From contig JAJYCZ010000011.1 of the NCBI GenBank assembly GCA_021777915.1, positions 1 through 38,376 on the forward strand: DNA of 38,376 nucleotides. The letters are read 5' to 3'. Position 1 is the first letter of the stretch; each line of letters begins with the position of its first letter. The notes below the pieces were generated by a model. The model did not search any database. It saw only the letters and a program-made list of their open reading frames with translations, and had not been told where the DNA came from. This document shows, one piece after another, positions 26,301 through 34,133 of the stretch. Position numbers and translations under genes: made by a program. The DNA is from Pseudomonadota bacterium. Lineage in GTDB: Bacteria > Pseudomonadota > Alphaproteobacteria > Rhizobiales > Beijerinckiaceae.

Positions 26301-26791
26301 AGGGGCGTCTCGTTCATCGCCTGCTGCAATACCTCCCCGACCTGCCGCGCGAGCGGCGCCGCGAAGCCGCCTTGCGCGATTTTTCCGCGCAGGGCGTCGC
26401 CGAGGAACACGCGGAAAAACTCATCGAGGCCGCGCTTGGCGTGCTCGACGACAAGCGTCTCGCGCCCTTGTTCGGCGAAAGTTCCGTCGCCGAAGCCCGG
26501 ATCGCCGCGCGTCTGGAAAAACCTGGCGGGGGATTTGTCGAGATCGTCGGCGCCATCGACCGCATGGCCGAGACGGAGGAGGGGCTCTGGCTCGCCGATT
26601 ACAAGACCGGCGCGCCGCGCCCCGAGCGCCGAAAAACCCATGTCGCCCAGCTCGCGCTTTATCGCGCGGGCCTCGCCCAGCTCTATCCCGGCCGGCAGGC
26701 GCGCTGCTTCCTGATCCATTCGCACGGGCCGGCCGTGGAGGAAATCCCCGCGGACGAACTCGACGCGGCGCTCGAAGCCGCTTTGGCGTGA
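23369..26791 (+). CDS. addA: AddA helicase-nuclease subunit
   Basis: A 1140-residue UvrD-family helicase with a C-terminal nuclease. Motifs in order: Walker A SANAGSGKTHVL, motif Ia CLTFTKAAAANMAERV, QTIHAFCERVLH, Walker B LVDEAQDTSAAQWEIL, VGDEKQSIFSFQGAEP, LTLSFRSAPGILEAVD, VMTVHAAKGLEAKIVFLPD, YVALTRAEERLYIAG and the nuclease LADYKTGAPRPER. AddA is the ATP-driven motor and cuts one strand; AddB scans and cuts the other. A Pro/Ala-rich linker sits at about 905-970. It is coupled to addB by ATGA. In many relatives trxA follows; here a SpoIIAA-like gene follows instead. Confidence 0.95.
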   Translation: MSGVRKIPEATRARQALASDPGVSAWVSANAGSGKTHVLAQRVIRLLLARCGPGRILCLTFTKAAAANMAERVFQTLAQWTALDDEALGDAIEDTGAARPRAKEDLDFARKLFARAVETPGGLKIQTIHAFCERVLHAAPFEANVAAGFTVVEDIEQRQLIARARRETLHAAERDPELGAALARVAEDAGLVFDQLFNEALSQRGLFRLGDPDGLRTALGLAPGETAEALRKAMLDDGIAPKLWPVFAAFLSGGTATDARLGAHFSAAFAAFRAGRREEALAHYRQFFFIANGEGAPRATLLNKKLAGARADLLDELDGEQGRLLALREKIKAAETLERSLALSLVVNAILDRYDTIKAERQILDFEDLIARTRDMFRRSSARWILQKLDAGIDHILVDEAQDTSAAQWEILDRISEDFFAGEGQARRPRSFFAVGDEKQSIFSFQGAEPKLFASKQREFQKRAQAAKKPFEPVELTLSFRSAPGILEAVDKVFEAPDRFRGLSAREHHERTAHQALKRDLPARIEIWDVIAPGEKEERRDWRLPLDFRDETDPPVASARRIAETIRNWLAPDSGETVHDKDGRRPIRPGDIMILVRRRDAFFDAMIRALREKGVPAAGADRLKLAEHIAVMDLVAIGRAALLPDDDLTLATALKTPLFGFDDNDLLRVAPFRKGSLHAALLASDDPKSQGACVKLDLLRKLGRALPPFGFYARLLGPLGARRAFLSRLGPEAGDALDEFLSLALAHERARAPSLAAFLAEVSRSDVSIKRDMDLTSSFVRVMTVHAAKGLEAKIVFLPDVCAAPAGNHDGALFPLGEQIAWSPKKDLDCAVVADARERRREADGDEYRRLLYVALTRAEERLYIAGHRGARDCATESWRGMVEASLAPGAVEAPAPWDGAQKVLCYGAPEAADAAPLAASAPAAGQSATAPPAWLLAPAAAEIAAPPPLRPSSALEGADQTAAETSPSPRRARALEEGRLVHRLLQYLPDLPRERRREAALRDFSAQGVAEEHAEKLIEAALGVLDDKRLAPLFGESSVAEARIAARLEKPGGGFVEIVGAIDRMAETEEGLWLADYKTGAPRPERRKTHVAQLALYRAGLAQLYPGRQARCFLIHSHGPAVEEIPADELDAALEAALA

Positions 26792-26838
26792 AGGCCTTTT
26801 GATCTATCATCGTCGCCGGGGCGACAGGGAGCGCGACG

Positions 26839-27210
26839 ATGTTCCGAGAGATCGAAGGCCTTCCTTCCGGCGTCCTGGGCCTTGAGGCGCATGGGCGCGT
26901 CACCCATGCGGATTACCGTGACGCGCTGGTCCCGCGGCTGGAGGCAGCGGCGGCGCATGGGCCGGTGGACATGATCTACGCCATTGCCGAGGATTTCGTG
27001 GGCTTCGATCTCGAAGCCATGTGGGACGACGCGGCCGTCGGCTTGCGCAACTGGAAGGCTTTCCGCCGCGTCGCCCTGGTCGCCGATCAGGCGTGGATTC
27101 GAGCGGCCGCCAGCCTGTTCGCGCCGTTCTATCCGTGCGATTTCCGCGTGTTCAAACGCTCCGAATTCGCGGCGGCGAGAGAGTGGATTTCACGCCCGCC
27201 GCCGGCTTGA
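26839..27210 (+). CDS. SpoIIAA-like (STAS/SEC14) small protein
   Basis: A 123-residue protein of the SpoIIAA-like family (DUF3478). It opens FREIEGLPSGVLGLEAHGRV and continues THADYRDALVPRLEAAA, the alternating strand and helix pattern of that fold, with the usual ending VFKRSEFAAAREWI. The function of the family is not settled; lipid or small-ligand binding has been proposed. GGGAG lies seven bases before the ATG. It is separated from addA by 47 bases on the same strand and may be co-transcribed. Its stop lies five bases from the end of the convergent coiled-coil gene; a weak AGGC-GCCT hairpin with a T-run spans the junction near 27210-27228. Confidence 0.8.
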   Translation: MFREIEGLPSGVLGLEAHGRVTHADYRDALVPRLEAAAAHGPVDMIYAIAEDFVGFDLEAMWDDAAVGLRNWKAFRRVALVADQAWIRAAASLFAPFYPCDFRVFKRSEFAAAREWISRPPPA

Positions 27211-27215
27211 GGCTT

Positions 27216-27512
27216 TCAGGCCTTTTTCCTCGACTCGGCGACGACGAGCGTGATGAATTCCGAGAAATCATGCGCCGCGGCCTCATAGTCGCGCCACAGC
27301 GACGCCTTGACGTAAGCCCAGCCATCCTTGTTCTTCGCCGCCTGAGCGATCCGCGCGCGCAAAGCGTCGTTCTCTTTCTCGATCTCGCGCAGGAACTTGT
27401 CGCGGATGGCGGTGAAACTGCCGGTTTCATGGAATTCGCGCGTCCGTTTGCGCAGATCCTCGGTGAGCTGTTCCAGCTTCTCGTGGAGCTGCTGGATTTC
27501 CTTGTCGGGCAT
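27216..27512 (-). CDS. Small coiled-coil protein, unknown function
   Basis: About 98 residues, cytoplasmic, with no signal or membrane segment. The first half (KEIQQLHEKLEQLTEDLRKR) has heptad spacing of leucines and charged residues typical of a coiled coil. The second half includes AYVKASLWRDYEAAAHDFSE and ends in a basic tail. The start at 27512 has GGAGG eight bases upstream; longer in-frame starts would add a low-complexity Arg/Pro segment and are rejected. No named family recognised. It is convergent with the SpoIIAA-like gene. Confidence 0.65.
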   Translation of the reverse strand: MPDKEIQQLHEKLEQLTEDLRKRTREFHETGSFTAIRDKFLREIEKENDALRARIAQAAKNKDGWAYVKASLWRDYEAAAHDFSEFITLVVAESRKKA

Positions 27513-28068
27513 TGTGGCATCCTCCAATGCCCCCCAACCGGCGGCGCGCGAGCGCCGCGGCGTTCGTGGATATGGCGACGCGCGCTGTTTCGCACAATAG
27601 TACAGCTCGCCAGAAGGGGTGACTCCGTTTGGAGCCTGGTCGGAATGCGAGACTGGCGCGCCACGGTCGACGCCGTCTCGGATGTGGCGGGAATTTGGCT
27701 GGCGTAGTCTCCGGGTATCGCAACCCAAATCATTCCGGCGTTGGCGCGCCGGAGAGGAGAGGCATGCCGGTCAAACAAGCGAATCAACTCGGCGGGCGGT
27801 GCGGTCACCTGTTTCCGAAATGCCGGAGGCAATGGCTTTCGAGCCGCCCCGGGGAAACCGAAGCAGTTATTTCGCGGGCTCTCCTGACGCCACCGCGCCA
27901 CATCCCGGCTCTACCCGACGGGACCGTCAGCCTTGAGCCTTGCCGGCATGATACGTCGATGCTGGGGCCCCGCAAAGGCCAACCGGGCAAATCCCATGCG
28001 ATTGTCTCAAATTCGAGCTTTATGTCGGTGTCGACAGCGGTCAAATCGTAAGGATCGGAACCGGAGAA
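27513..28068. other. Intergenic stretch with no recognised gene
   Basis: About 555 bases between the coiled-coil gene and the sulfur island. Open frames are present on both strands but none has a ribosome site plus a recognisable product. It marks the boundary between the core block and the sulfur-oxidation genes. Confidence 0.45.
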
Positions 28069-28086
28069 CGAGGCGCAAAAGCCTCG
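28069..28086 (-). terminator. Hairpin after the small cytochrome gene
   Basis: CGAGGC-GCAAAA-GCCTCG forms a six-base-pair hairpin 11 bases after the cytochrome stop. On the minus strand it is followed by TTCTCC rather than a clean T-run, so it is a weak terminator candidate for the sox unit. Confidence 0.4.
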
Positions 28087-28097
28087 CGGTCTGGCGC

Positions 28098-28421
28098 TTA
28101 TTTGAACTTGTAGTAATCGTGATTGAGCGCCGCGACGACGGCGTCGATCTCATCGGGCATGATCTGCGCGCCGACGCTCGCGACGCAATGCTCGACCTGT
28201 TTGCGCAGAGCCGGCAGATCGGTCACCTTTGCGTCCTCGCGCGTATAGAGGCTGGCGGCGTCGCCGTTCGGCGCGCGCTTTTGATGGCAGGCGCCATTGC
28301 AGTCGTTTTCCGTCAACAGACGACGGCCGGCGGCGACCAATGGATCGTCGCCCGCGTGCGCCACGCCCGCCCACGCCACGCTGGCCAGAAGAATCGCTCT
28401 ATGAAGGCGCCACATCGCCAA
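28098..28421 (-). CDS. Small periplasmic c-type cytochrome with C-x3-CH haem motif
   Basis: A 107-residue protein with an N-terminal signal peptide (cleavage after AHA, near residue 23). The only haem-like site is CNGACH at residues 41-46, that is C-x3-CH instead of the normal C-x2-CH. A likely Met ligand is Met88 and the C-terminus is NHDYYKFK. The layout resembles small periplasmic mono-haem cytochromes. Whether haem attaches to the spaced motif is unknown; the base sequence around it reads cleanly with no sign of a frameshift. It overlaps the end of the YeeE gene by 23 bases. It probably accepts or passes electrons from thiosulfate or sulfite oxidation, by context only. Confidence 0.75.
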   Translation of the reverse strand: MAMWRLHRAILLASVAWAGVAHAGDDPLVAAGRRLLTENDCNGACHQKRAPNGDAASLYTREDAKVTDLPALRKQVEHCVASVGAQIMPDEIDAVVAALNHDYYKFK

Positions 28422-29472
28422 ACCCCCAGAACCTTTTCTGATCTATCAATCTATCCGTCAAAACGGCGCCAATCCACATCGACCATAGCACGACCCAGGC
28501 CGTGACCGCGAACACCGAAGCCCCGGAAACCCCGGCCCCGACGGCGCAGCCGCCCGCCAACACGCCGCCGAAGCCCATCAGGCAGCCGCCGGCGATATAG
28601 CGTCGCATGCTCGCTCCGTCCTTGAACCCTTCGAGCTTGAGGCCGCCGCCCGTTGCGGCGGCGAGGTATGACCCCATGACGACGCCAGGAACCAAACCGA
28701 GATCGAAGGTGCCACCGCGGCCAGGCGGCGACAAAACATACATCAGAACGTCCGCGGACGGCGAAGTGAAGCTGAGCGCGTGGACCGGCGCGACTTCGAA
28801 GGAATTCACCGATATCGCATAATTGAAAGCCCAGGCGGCGGCGACCATCAGGCCGACGCCGGCGGCCGTGACCCACATTTTCGCCGAAACCTTCTTGCGG
28901 ATCACGATGCGGACCCCAAGGGCCAGCCAGAGCATGCTGAAAAGGATCGCGCCGAAATGGCCCATGTGGAACATCGCGATCATGTCGCGCGAGGAACTGT
29001 CGATTGTCCACCATCTGCCGATCGCCGACTGCAACGGCGACAGAGCGCCGTCGCGTGACATCTGCGCCACCACGGCAAAGACCAGGCCCGAAAGCAAGGC
29101 GCGCAGATTGCCGGTCGCCGAAAGCACCAGCATGCGGCTGGCGCAGGCGCGGGTCAGCGTCATGCCGCAACCGAACATCAGGCCGCCAATGATCGAACCC
29201 GACATGCTGCCGCGATTGTTCAATTGGCGCACCGCGCCGGTGTCGAGCAGGCCGAGCACGATCAGGATTTGGGTTGCGATCAGCGCCGTCGAGAAGGTGA
29301 ACAGCCAGATCGCCATCCTTTCGCCAAGGACGCCATGAGCGACCTCGAGCGTCGCGGCGCGCAGGCAGAACCGAGACCTCTGCGCCAACGCGCCGAACAT
29401 GACGCCGATGACGGCGCCGCCGAGAGCCAGCGCATGATGTTCGCCCGCAAGGTCAATGAGATGGTCGATCAT
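28399..29472 (-). CDS. YeeE/YedE family transporter (thiosulfate uptake, TsuA-like)
   Basis: A 357-residue membrane protein with about nine to ten helices. Conserved cysteine motifs of the family are present: RSRFCLRAA near 33-41, FGCGMTLTRACASRML near 100-115 and LAGGCAVGAGVSG near 305-317. In TsuA of Spirochaeta, cysteines in such motifs relay thiosulfate through the membrane. The setting after soxYZB supports a role in thiosulfate or other sulfur-compound traffic. The start at 29472 is 76 bases from soxB. It overlaps the small cytochrome gene downstream by 23 bases. Confidence 0.85.
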   Translation of the reverse strand: MIDHLIDLAGEHHALALGGAVIGVMFGALAQRSRFCLRAATLEVAHGVLGERMAIWLFTFSTALIATQILIVLGLLDTGAVRQLNNRGSMSGSIIGGLMFGCGMTLTRACASRMLVLSATGNLRALLSGLVFAVVAQMSRDGALSPLQSAIGRWWTIDSSSRDMIAMFHMGHFGAILFSMLWLALGVRIVIRKKVSAKMWVTAAGVGLMVAAAWAFNYAISVNSFEVAPVHALSFTSPSADVLMYVLSPPGRGGTFDLGLVPGVVMGSYLAAATGGGLKLEGFKDGASMRRYIAGGCLMGFGGVLAGGCAVGAGVSGASVFAVTAWVVLWSMWIGAVLTDRLIDQKRFWGFGDVAPS

Positions 29473-29548
29473 GACGGTTGGCTATAGGCGTAATGATTCC
29501 CGGAATGAAGCCTGGCGACGTTGACGGCGGCCGGCGGCATCCGGTTTC

Positions 29549-31270
29549 TCAACCGGCGAGGCCGAGATTGCCATCGACATTCTTGAGGTGGGGCAGATTG
29601 AGCTTTGGCGCGGCAATGGTTTTCCTGGCGCGCAGGTTCCGAGCCACGAGGTCCCAGATCGGCTCGCCGCCGGCGTCGCGGGCCGCTTCGGAAACCGGCG
29701 CCCAGCCGGCGACCTTGTAAGTCTTCTCCGCGTCGATCGGCTTCCCGTTCAGCTCCATGTCCCCGATGCGGTTTCCGGCGGTCGCGGTCGGGTCGCAGGA
29801 ATAGGCCAGACCGCCGACGCGCACCATGTCCCCGCCTTGCTGGTAATAGGGATCGGCATTGAAGAGGTTGTCGCAGACGTCTTCAAGAATCTGCTTGATC
29901 TGGGAGCCCTTCATCTGCGTCAGCGTGACATAGGGATAGGTGATCGCGGTCTGGTCGAGCACATTCTCCATGGTGATGGGCTCGCCGGGCAGGATGGTCG
30001 TCCCCCAGCGGAAGCCCGGAGAAAGGGCGATTTCGGCGTCCTTTTCCGCGATCAGCGCATCGAGGATCACCTGGTCGAAACTGCCGTTGAAATTGCCACG
30101 GCGATAAAGCAGGCCCTCGCTCACCGCGAGCTTTTCGTTGAGCTTGCTCTCGAAGGGCGCGCGCGTCCTGGCGATCAGCGCCTCCATTTCCGCGTCCGCG
30201 GGCAGAAGATTGGAGAAAATGGGCAGCAGACGATAGCGGAAGTCGGAGACCTTGCCGTCCTTCACATCGAAATCGAGAACGCCGATGAATTTGGCGTTCG
30301 ATCCGGCGTTGGTCACCAGCGTCTTGCCGCCGCCGTTGTCGACGATGCTGGGCGCCGGGACGCCGTCGTGGGTGTGGCCGCCGAGGATGGCGTCGATCCC
30401 GCGCACGCGCGAAGCCATTTTCAGGTCCACGTCCATGCCGTTGTGCGACAGCACGACCACGACCTTGGCCCCGTCGGCGCGCGCCGCGTCGACGGTTTTT
30501 TGCATATTGTCTTCCTGGATGCCGAAGGTCCAGTCGGCGACCATGTAGCGCGGATTGGCGATCGGCGTGTAGGGGAAAGCCTGACCGACAACAGCGACTT
30601 TGACGCCGTTGACCACGCGCATCACATAAGGCTTGAATACGGGATCGCCGAAATCCTGGGTCTTGATGTTCTGGGCGACGATGTCGATATGGCCGGCGAA
30701 ATCCTTGTCGGCGATTTCCTTGACCCGATCCTGGCCATAGGTGCATTCCCAGTGGAGGGTCATAGCCTCGACGCCGAGCAGCTTGGCGGCGTCGACCATG
30801 TCCTGGCCTTTGGTCCACATCGCGGCGCCCGAGCCCTGCCAGGTGTCGCCGCCGTCGAGCAGCAAAGCGCCCGGACGCGTCGCGCGAAGCCGCTTCACCA
30901 GCGTGGCCAGATGGGCGAAGCCGCCAACCCGGCCGTAAAGCGCGGCGTAGCGCTCGAAGTCGAGGAAGGTGAAGGCGTGGGCGAGGCGGGTTCCCGGCTC
31001 GACCTTGAAATGTTTCAGGAAGGCCTCGCCCACCAGATGCGGCGGGCGGTTGGCCATCGCGCCGACCCCGATATTGACATTGGGTTCGCGGAAATAGATC
31101 GGCCGCAGTTGGGCGTGGCAATCGGTGATGTGCAGCAGGGAGACATTGCCGAAAGCCGGCGCGTCATAGAGGGCCTCGGCGGCCTTTTCGGCGCGGGCGG
31201 GATCGAGCGGAAGCGTCAATCCCGCCGCGCTGGCTGCGGAGAGCAAATGCAGGAATTCGCGGCGGTTCAT
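29549..31270 (-). CDS. soxB: Thiosulfohydrolase SoxB
   Basis: A 573-residue periplasmic enzyme that hydrolyses the sulfate group from thiosulfonate-loaded SoxYZ. A Tat signal (NRREFLHLLSAASAAG) starts the protein. The two-manganese phosphoesterase motifs follow: ITDCHAQLRP with Asp50 and His52, LDGGDTWQGSGAAMWTKGQD, VVVLSHNGMDVDL and ILGGHTHDGVP. The length is normal for SoxB. I start at 31270, where AAGGG precedes the ATG, rather than at a longer open frame. It lies after soxYZ with a 237-base gap (31271-31507) that holds only a 37-codon open stretch I cannot assign. YeeE follows 76 bases downstream. Confidence 0.96.
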   Translation of the reverse strand: MNRREFLHLLSAASAAGLTLPLDPARAEKAAEALYDAPAFGNVSLLHITDCHAQLRPIYFREPNVNIGVGAMANRPPHLVGEAFLKHFKVEPGTRLAHAFTFLDFERYAALYGRVGGFAHLATLVKRLRATRPGALLLDGGDTWQGSGAAMWTKGQDMVDAAKLLGVEAMTLHWECTYGQDRVKEIADKDFAGHIDIVAQNIKTQDFGDPVFKPYVMRVVNGVKVAVVGQAFPYTPIANPRYMVADWTFGIQEDNMQKTVDAARADGAKVVVVLSHNGMDVDLKMASRVRGIDAILGGHTHDGVPAPSIVDNGGGKTLVTNAGSNAKFIGVLDFDVKDGKVSDFRYRLLPIFSNLLPADAEMEALIARTRAPFESKLNEKLAVSEGLLYRRGNFNGSFDQVILDALIAEKDAEIALSPGFRWGTTILPGEPITMENVLDQTAITYPYVTLTQMKGSQIKQILEDVCDNLFNADPYYQQGGDMVRVGGLAYSCDPTATAGNRIGDMELNGKPIDAEKTYKVAGWAPVSEAARDAGGEPIWDLVARNLRARKTIAAPKLNLPHLKNVDGNLGLAG

Positions 31271-31507
31271 GGCGCGGCCCTTCGATGGGTCTATCGGTTG
31301 ACGGGATATTGCAGATCGAGCGGGAGGGCCGCCACATCGCGGATCTGACTCTCGATGTGGACGCCGATGCGCTCGCGGCGCAGCGGTTTGGCGCAGACGT
31401 TGGGCGCCCCTCAGTCGCAAGTCCTGCCACAGGCGCGGCGCGCGGCTTCCGCTTCATTTGTTCTTGGGGGACCTCGGCGGCGAACCGGTCGCCGCCACAA
31501 GCCCGTC

Positions 31508-31819
31508 TCAGTTCACAGTCGCCTGGTCCGAGCGGGTGTCGCCCGAGGTGTCCACCCACGAGATGGTGACCTTGTCGCCCGGCTTGCCGCCCTTGACCTT
31601 GAAGCCCAGGTACGGGTTTTTCGCCACCGACTGTCCCCATTGCGCCTGCAGCACCACCTTGTCATTGAGCTTCGCGGTGACCTCGGTGATGAACAAGGCG
31701 GGAATGAGCGCGCCGGCGGCATCCTTGCGCAGGCCGGTTTCCATCGGGTGATTCATCAGCACTTTCACTTCGGTGACGCCGTCCTTGCTGACGGCGCGGA
31801 TTTTCATCGGATTTCCCAT
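31508..31819 (-). CDS. soxZ: Thiosulfate carrier subunit SoxZ
   Basis: A 103-residue immunoglobulin-like partner of SoxY. It shows the typical opening KIRAVSKDGVTEVKVLMNHP, METGLRKD, and the ending GDKVTISWVDTSGDTRSDQA. SoxZ has no signal peptide and is co-exported with SoxY through the SoxY Tat signal. The start at 31819 has GGGAG seven bases upstream; a second ATG four codons later is possible. It follows soxY by 65 bases. Confidence 0.95.
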   Translation of the reverse strand: MGNPMKIRAVSKDGVTEVKVLMNHPMETGLRKDAAGALIPALFITEVTAKLNDKVVLQAQWGQSVAKNPYLGFKVKGGKPGDKVTISWVDTSGDTRSDQATVN

Positions 31820-31884
31820 AAGATTTCTCCCGTAATTTTCAATTTGAGCGAATGGAGCGCCGGCGAGCGTTCGACATCCGCCCG

Positions 31885-32355
31885 TCAGCCGCCGCAGCCG
31901 CCAAGCGTCACCTTGATCTCCTTGGACGCCGTGTAGAATTTCCCGTCGGCCTTCACCAGCGCGATGACATTCGAGGTCTGGCCCATTTTCACGCGCGTGC
32001 TGATCTGCGGAAGGGTATCCGGTCCAATGTCGAACTGGGCGGTGAGCATGGCCGGGTTCTTTTCCACCAGAAAGGAGATCTGGGTGGTGTTGGGAATCTT
32101 GCTGATCGCCTCGACCGGCACCACGGCGCCGTTTTCCGCGATATCCGCCGCATTGAGCTGAATATCGGCGCTCACGGTTGGCGAATCGACGCCCATCGCC
32201 TTGTAGGTGTCCGCCATGGTCTTGGCGCCGAAGGCCGCCTTGTTCCACGACGCATAAGCCATGCGCGGCAGGAAGGTCACGGCGGATACGGCAAGACCGA
32301 GCAGGCCCGTCTGGCGCAGAAATCCGCGGCGGCTGGGCTGGAGTTCGAGAGTCAT
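31885..32355 (-). CDS. soxY: Thiosulfate carrier subunit SoxY
   Basis: A 156-residue protein ending in the invariant swinging arm GGCGG, whose Cys carries the sulfur substrate through the Sox cycle. A Tat signal lies at the front (SRRGFLRQTGLLGLAVSAV, cleavage near AYA). The body has the SoxY beta-sandwich pattern, with VPVEAISKIPNTTQISFLVE. AAGGAG lies six bases before the ATG at 32355. A 38-codon frame with a very strong ribosome site ends 22 bases before it, and a structured repeat lies further upstream. Confidence 0.97.
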   Translation of the reverse strand: MTLELQPSRRGFLRQTGLLGLAVSAVTFLPRMAYASWNKAAFGAKTMADTYKAMGVDSPTVSADIQLNAADIAENGAVVPVEAISKIPNTTQISFLVEKNPAMLTAQFDIGPDTLPQISTRVKMGQTSNVIALVKADGKFYTASKEIKVTLGGCGG

Positions 32356-32377
32356 GATTTTCTCCTTGGAGGGATGG

Positions 32378-32494
32378 TCAAAGCGAAAAAGCACGCGCCG
32401 GGGTCCGGAACACGCCGCGCGTTAAGAAAGGGCTGAAGTCGGGATTGACGCGCCAACAGGTAAAGGCGCCTCGAACCAACGCGACCACGGTCAT
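32378..32494 (-). CDS. Possible leader peptide or small protein ahead of soxY
   Basis: A 38-codon frame, MTVVALVRGAFTCW then RVNPDFSPFLTR and ending ARAFSL, follows an excellent Shine-Dalgarno (AGGGGAGG four bases before the ATG) and stops 22 bases before soxY. The peptide has one Cys-Trp pair. Translation could couple to soxY or act as an attenuator. Nothing similar is known to me. It begins 54 bases after the structured repeat, and the same arrangement recurs at 36125. Confidence 0.35.
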   Translation of the reverse strand: MTVVALVRGAFTCWRVNPDFSPFLTRGVFRTPARAFSL

Positions 32495-32547
32495 TGTTCC
32501 TCCCCTGGATGCGTCGTCGCGCCGACCACGAAAACCGGATTGGCGGC

Positions 32548-32706
32548 GTCCGGAGAGTTGCTCTCCCTCTGCGACCGACCTTTCCCCGGTTCACGCCGGG
32601 CGTTTTTCCGCCCGGACGCTGTTCCTTGTCCCCCGTGTTTTGGCTGCGGCCGCGGGGCGCGCCAATCCGGGACGGCGCCGGGGGCTCATGGGTGTTTTCA
32701 CCCAGG
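32548..32706 (-). repeat. Structured sox leader repeat, copy 1
   Basis: A 159-base element matched by 36176-36332. Shared blocks include an identical 26-mer at 32659-32684 and an identical 12-mer around 32609-32620. Hairpins: TGGGTG/CACCCA (32689-32704), CCGGGCG/CGCCCGG (32596-32615) and GGAGAG/CTCTCC (32552-32566). A long-range stem GCGTCCGG (32546-32553) with CCGGACGC (32612-32619) would compete with the second hairpin. It lies between soxK and soxY and, if transcribed, is in the soxY leader. Confidence 0.75.
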
Positions 32707-32770
32707 ATGCGCCCTGGCGGTCCGGGCGAGCGCGCCGAGGAGGGCGCGCCCGCACGAGAACGGGCGCCGC

Positions 32771-33073
32771 TCAGCGAAAGACCGCGTTGCGCCACGACGT
32801 CTTCTGTTCGTTGGCCTGTTCGACCGAACGTTTGGCCAGGGTCAGCGCCTCATCGGCGGCCGCTTTCGCCTGGTCCCATTGCCCGGCGGCGAGCGCCTTT
32901 TGCGCTTTGGTCAAATCGGCCTCGGTCGTCGTCCACGCCGCCTTGGCGGCGAGCGCGTCCGCTTCGGCGGTCTGCGCGGCGGCGAGCGCCGCTTCGGCCT
33001 CCGCCTGCGTGGCGGCGACAGCGGGCAGGCTCAGCAGCGCGAGCCCGGCGGCAAGCAGGATTGAACGTATCAT
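32771..33073 (-). CDS. soxK: SoxXA-binding protein SoxK
   Basis: A 100-residue periplasmic protein with a signal peptide (cleavage near AVA-AT, residue 20) followed by an Ala-rich helical hairpin. The segment AAWTTTEADLTKAQKALAAG, then DQAKAAADEALTLAKRSVEQ, matches the SoxK/SAXB family that binds SoxXA and enhances its activity. It overlaps the soxA stop by ATGA. It is easy to miss because of its low complexity. The assignment rests on position after soxA plus this pattern. Confidence 0.75.
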   Translation of the reverse strand: MIRSILLAAGLALLSLPAVAATQAEAEAALAAAQTAEADALAAKAAWTTTEADLTKAQKALAAGQWDQAKAAADEALTLAKRSVEQANEQKTSWRNAVFR

Positions 33074-33936
33074 GGACGAGTCCCCGGACCGACGATGGGA
33101 ATACCGTTGCTCATGTAGGAAAGGAAATATTCGAGATCGCGATAGTCCTCGTCGTCGGCCTTCAGCGGCTGCGCCCGGGTCATGAACGAGCAGGTGGAGA
33201 GACGGCGGATCGACGTGCCCATACTGCCCCAGTCGGAGCGGTAGATCGGCATCGCCGCCATAATGCCCAGCGCCGGCGCAAGAATGTCGCCGCGCATGCG
33301 TTCGCCTGCCGGCGACATATGACACGACGCGCAGGAAACGCCGAGCTGGCCCTTGCGCGAATAGAAGAATTCCTCGCCGCGCTCATAGGCCGCCAGCGCC
33401 CGCGGGTCGTCCGGAATGACGATCGCGAACGGCTTGCCCTGCGAGGACTCCGACATCACGGCGGCCAGCGACGCCATCAGGCCGGTCATCGGATCGAGCG
33501 GCTTTTCGCCATTCTCCACACGGCAGCGATTGATGGCGCCTTCCAGCGTCTCGACCTGGCCGGTCGCGGCGATGAAGCGCGGATAGGTCTGACGGACGCC
33601 CTGGCCCTTGTTGTCAAAACAATCGGCGTAGCGCCTGCCGTTGGCGAAGGGCTTGTCCCACTCGGCATGGCCTTCGTCGAGCGCAAATTCATAAGGAGGA
33701 AATTCCATCATTTCCTTCCACTGCTTGCGCATGGATTCATTGACCGCATAAGGGCCGTTGCCGAACTCCTCCTTCGCCACCTTGGGGAATTTGGCGAAGA
33801 AGAACGCCTGGAAGGCTTTGCGTTCCGTTTCCGGGTCGATCTTGTCTTCGGCCTTTGCCGGAGCCGTCGCCAGCAGCAAGGCGCAAACAACATATCGGGC
33901 GAGTGCAAATCGGTCGCGCGGACTGGGCGTGATCAT
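33070..33936 (-). CDS. soxA: SoxA, c-type cytochrome subunit of SoxXA
   Basis: A 288-residue periplasmic cytochrome. It has a signal peptide (cleavage after AKA, residue 29), a first domain whose haem is replaced by two cysteines (Cys106 and Cys138, presumably a disulfide), a haem site CASCH at 202-206, and the active-site Cys249 in STCSF that carries persulfide in other SoxA proteins. It is thus the mono-haem SoxA type. With SoxX it oxidatively couples thiosulfate to SoxY. I start at 33936, giving a normal signal peptide; the ribosome site (GGTGAAAA) is weak. A 197-base gap separates it from soxX and may hold its own promoter. It is coupled to soxK by ATGA. Confidence 0.95.
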   Translation of the reverse strand: MITPSPRDRFALARYVVCALLLATAPAKAEDKIDPETERKAFQAFFFAKFPKVAKEEFGNGPYAVNESMRKQWKEMMEFPPYEFALDEGHAEWDKPFANGRRYADCFDNKGQGVRQTYPRFIAATGQVETLEGAINRCRVENGEKPLDPMTGLMASLAAVMSESSQGKPFAIVIPDDPRALAAYERGEEFFYSRKGQLGVSCASCHMSPAGERMRGDILAPALGIMAAMPIYRSDWGSMGTSIRRLSTCSFMTRAQPLKADDEDYRDLEYFLSYMSNGIPIVGPGTRP

Positions 33937-34133
33937 GCGCTTTTCACCGTCACAGTGTCGGTCTTGCCGAGGTTGCCGATCCAGGCCGATCGCGGCTGGC
34001 CTGGAGGGATTCAGGCGAACAAGCGCCTGCGCGAGCCTCGCGCGCCACGCACGGCGTGAAGGCGCGGCGGGGTTCGACGGGTCGCCGCCATCAAGGCGGA
34101 ATTCCGCGGTTGCATTGCGATAGGTCATGTCGC

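Noticed and set aside
1-27731. The decamer aacccaaatc occurs at both 1-10 and 27722-27731
   Set aside because: Ten bases without extended similarity on either side can match by chance; no attachment site or insertion boundary is supported.
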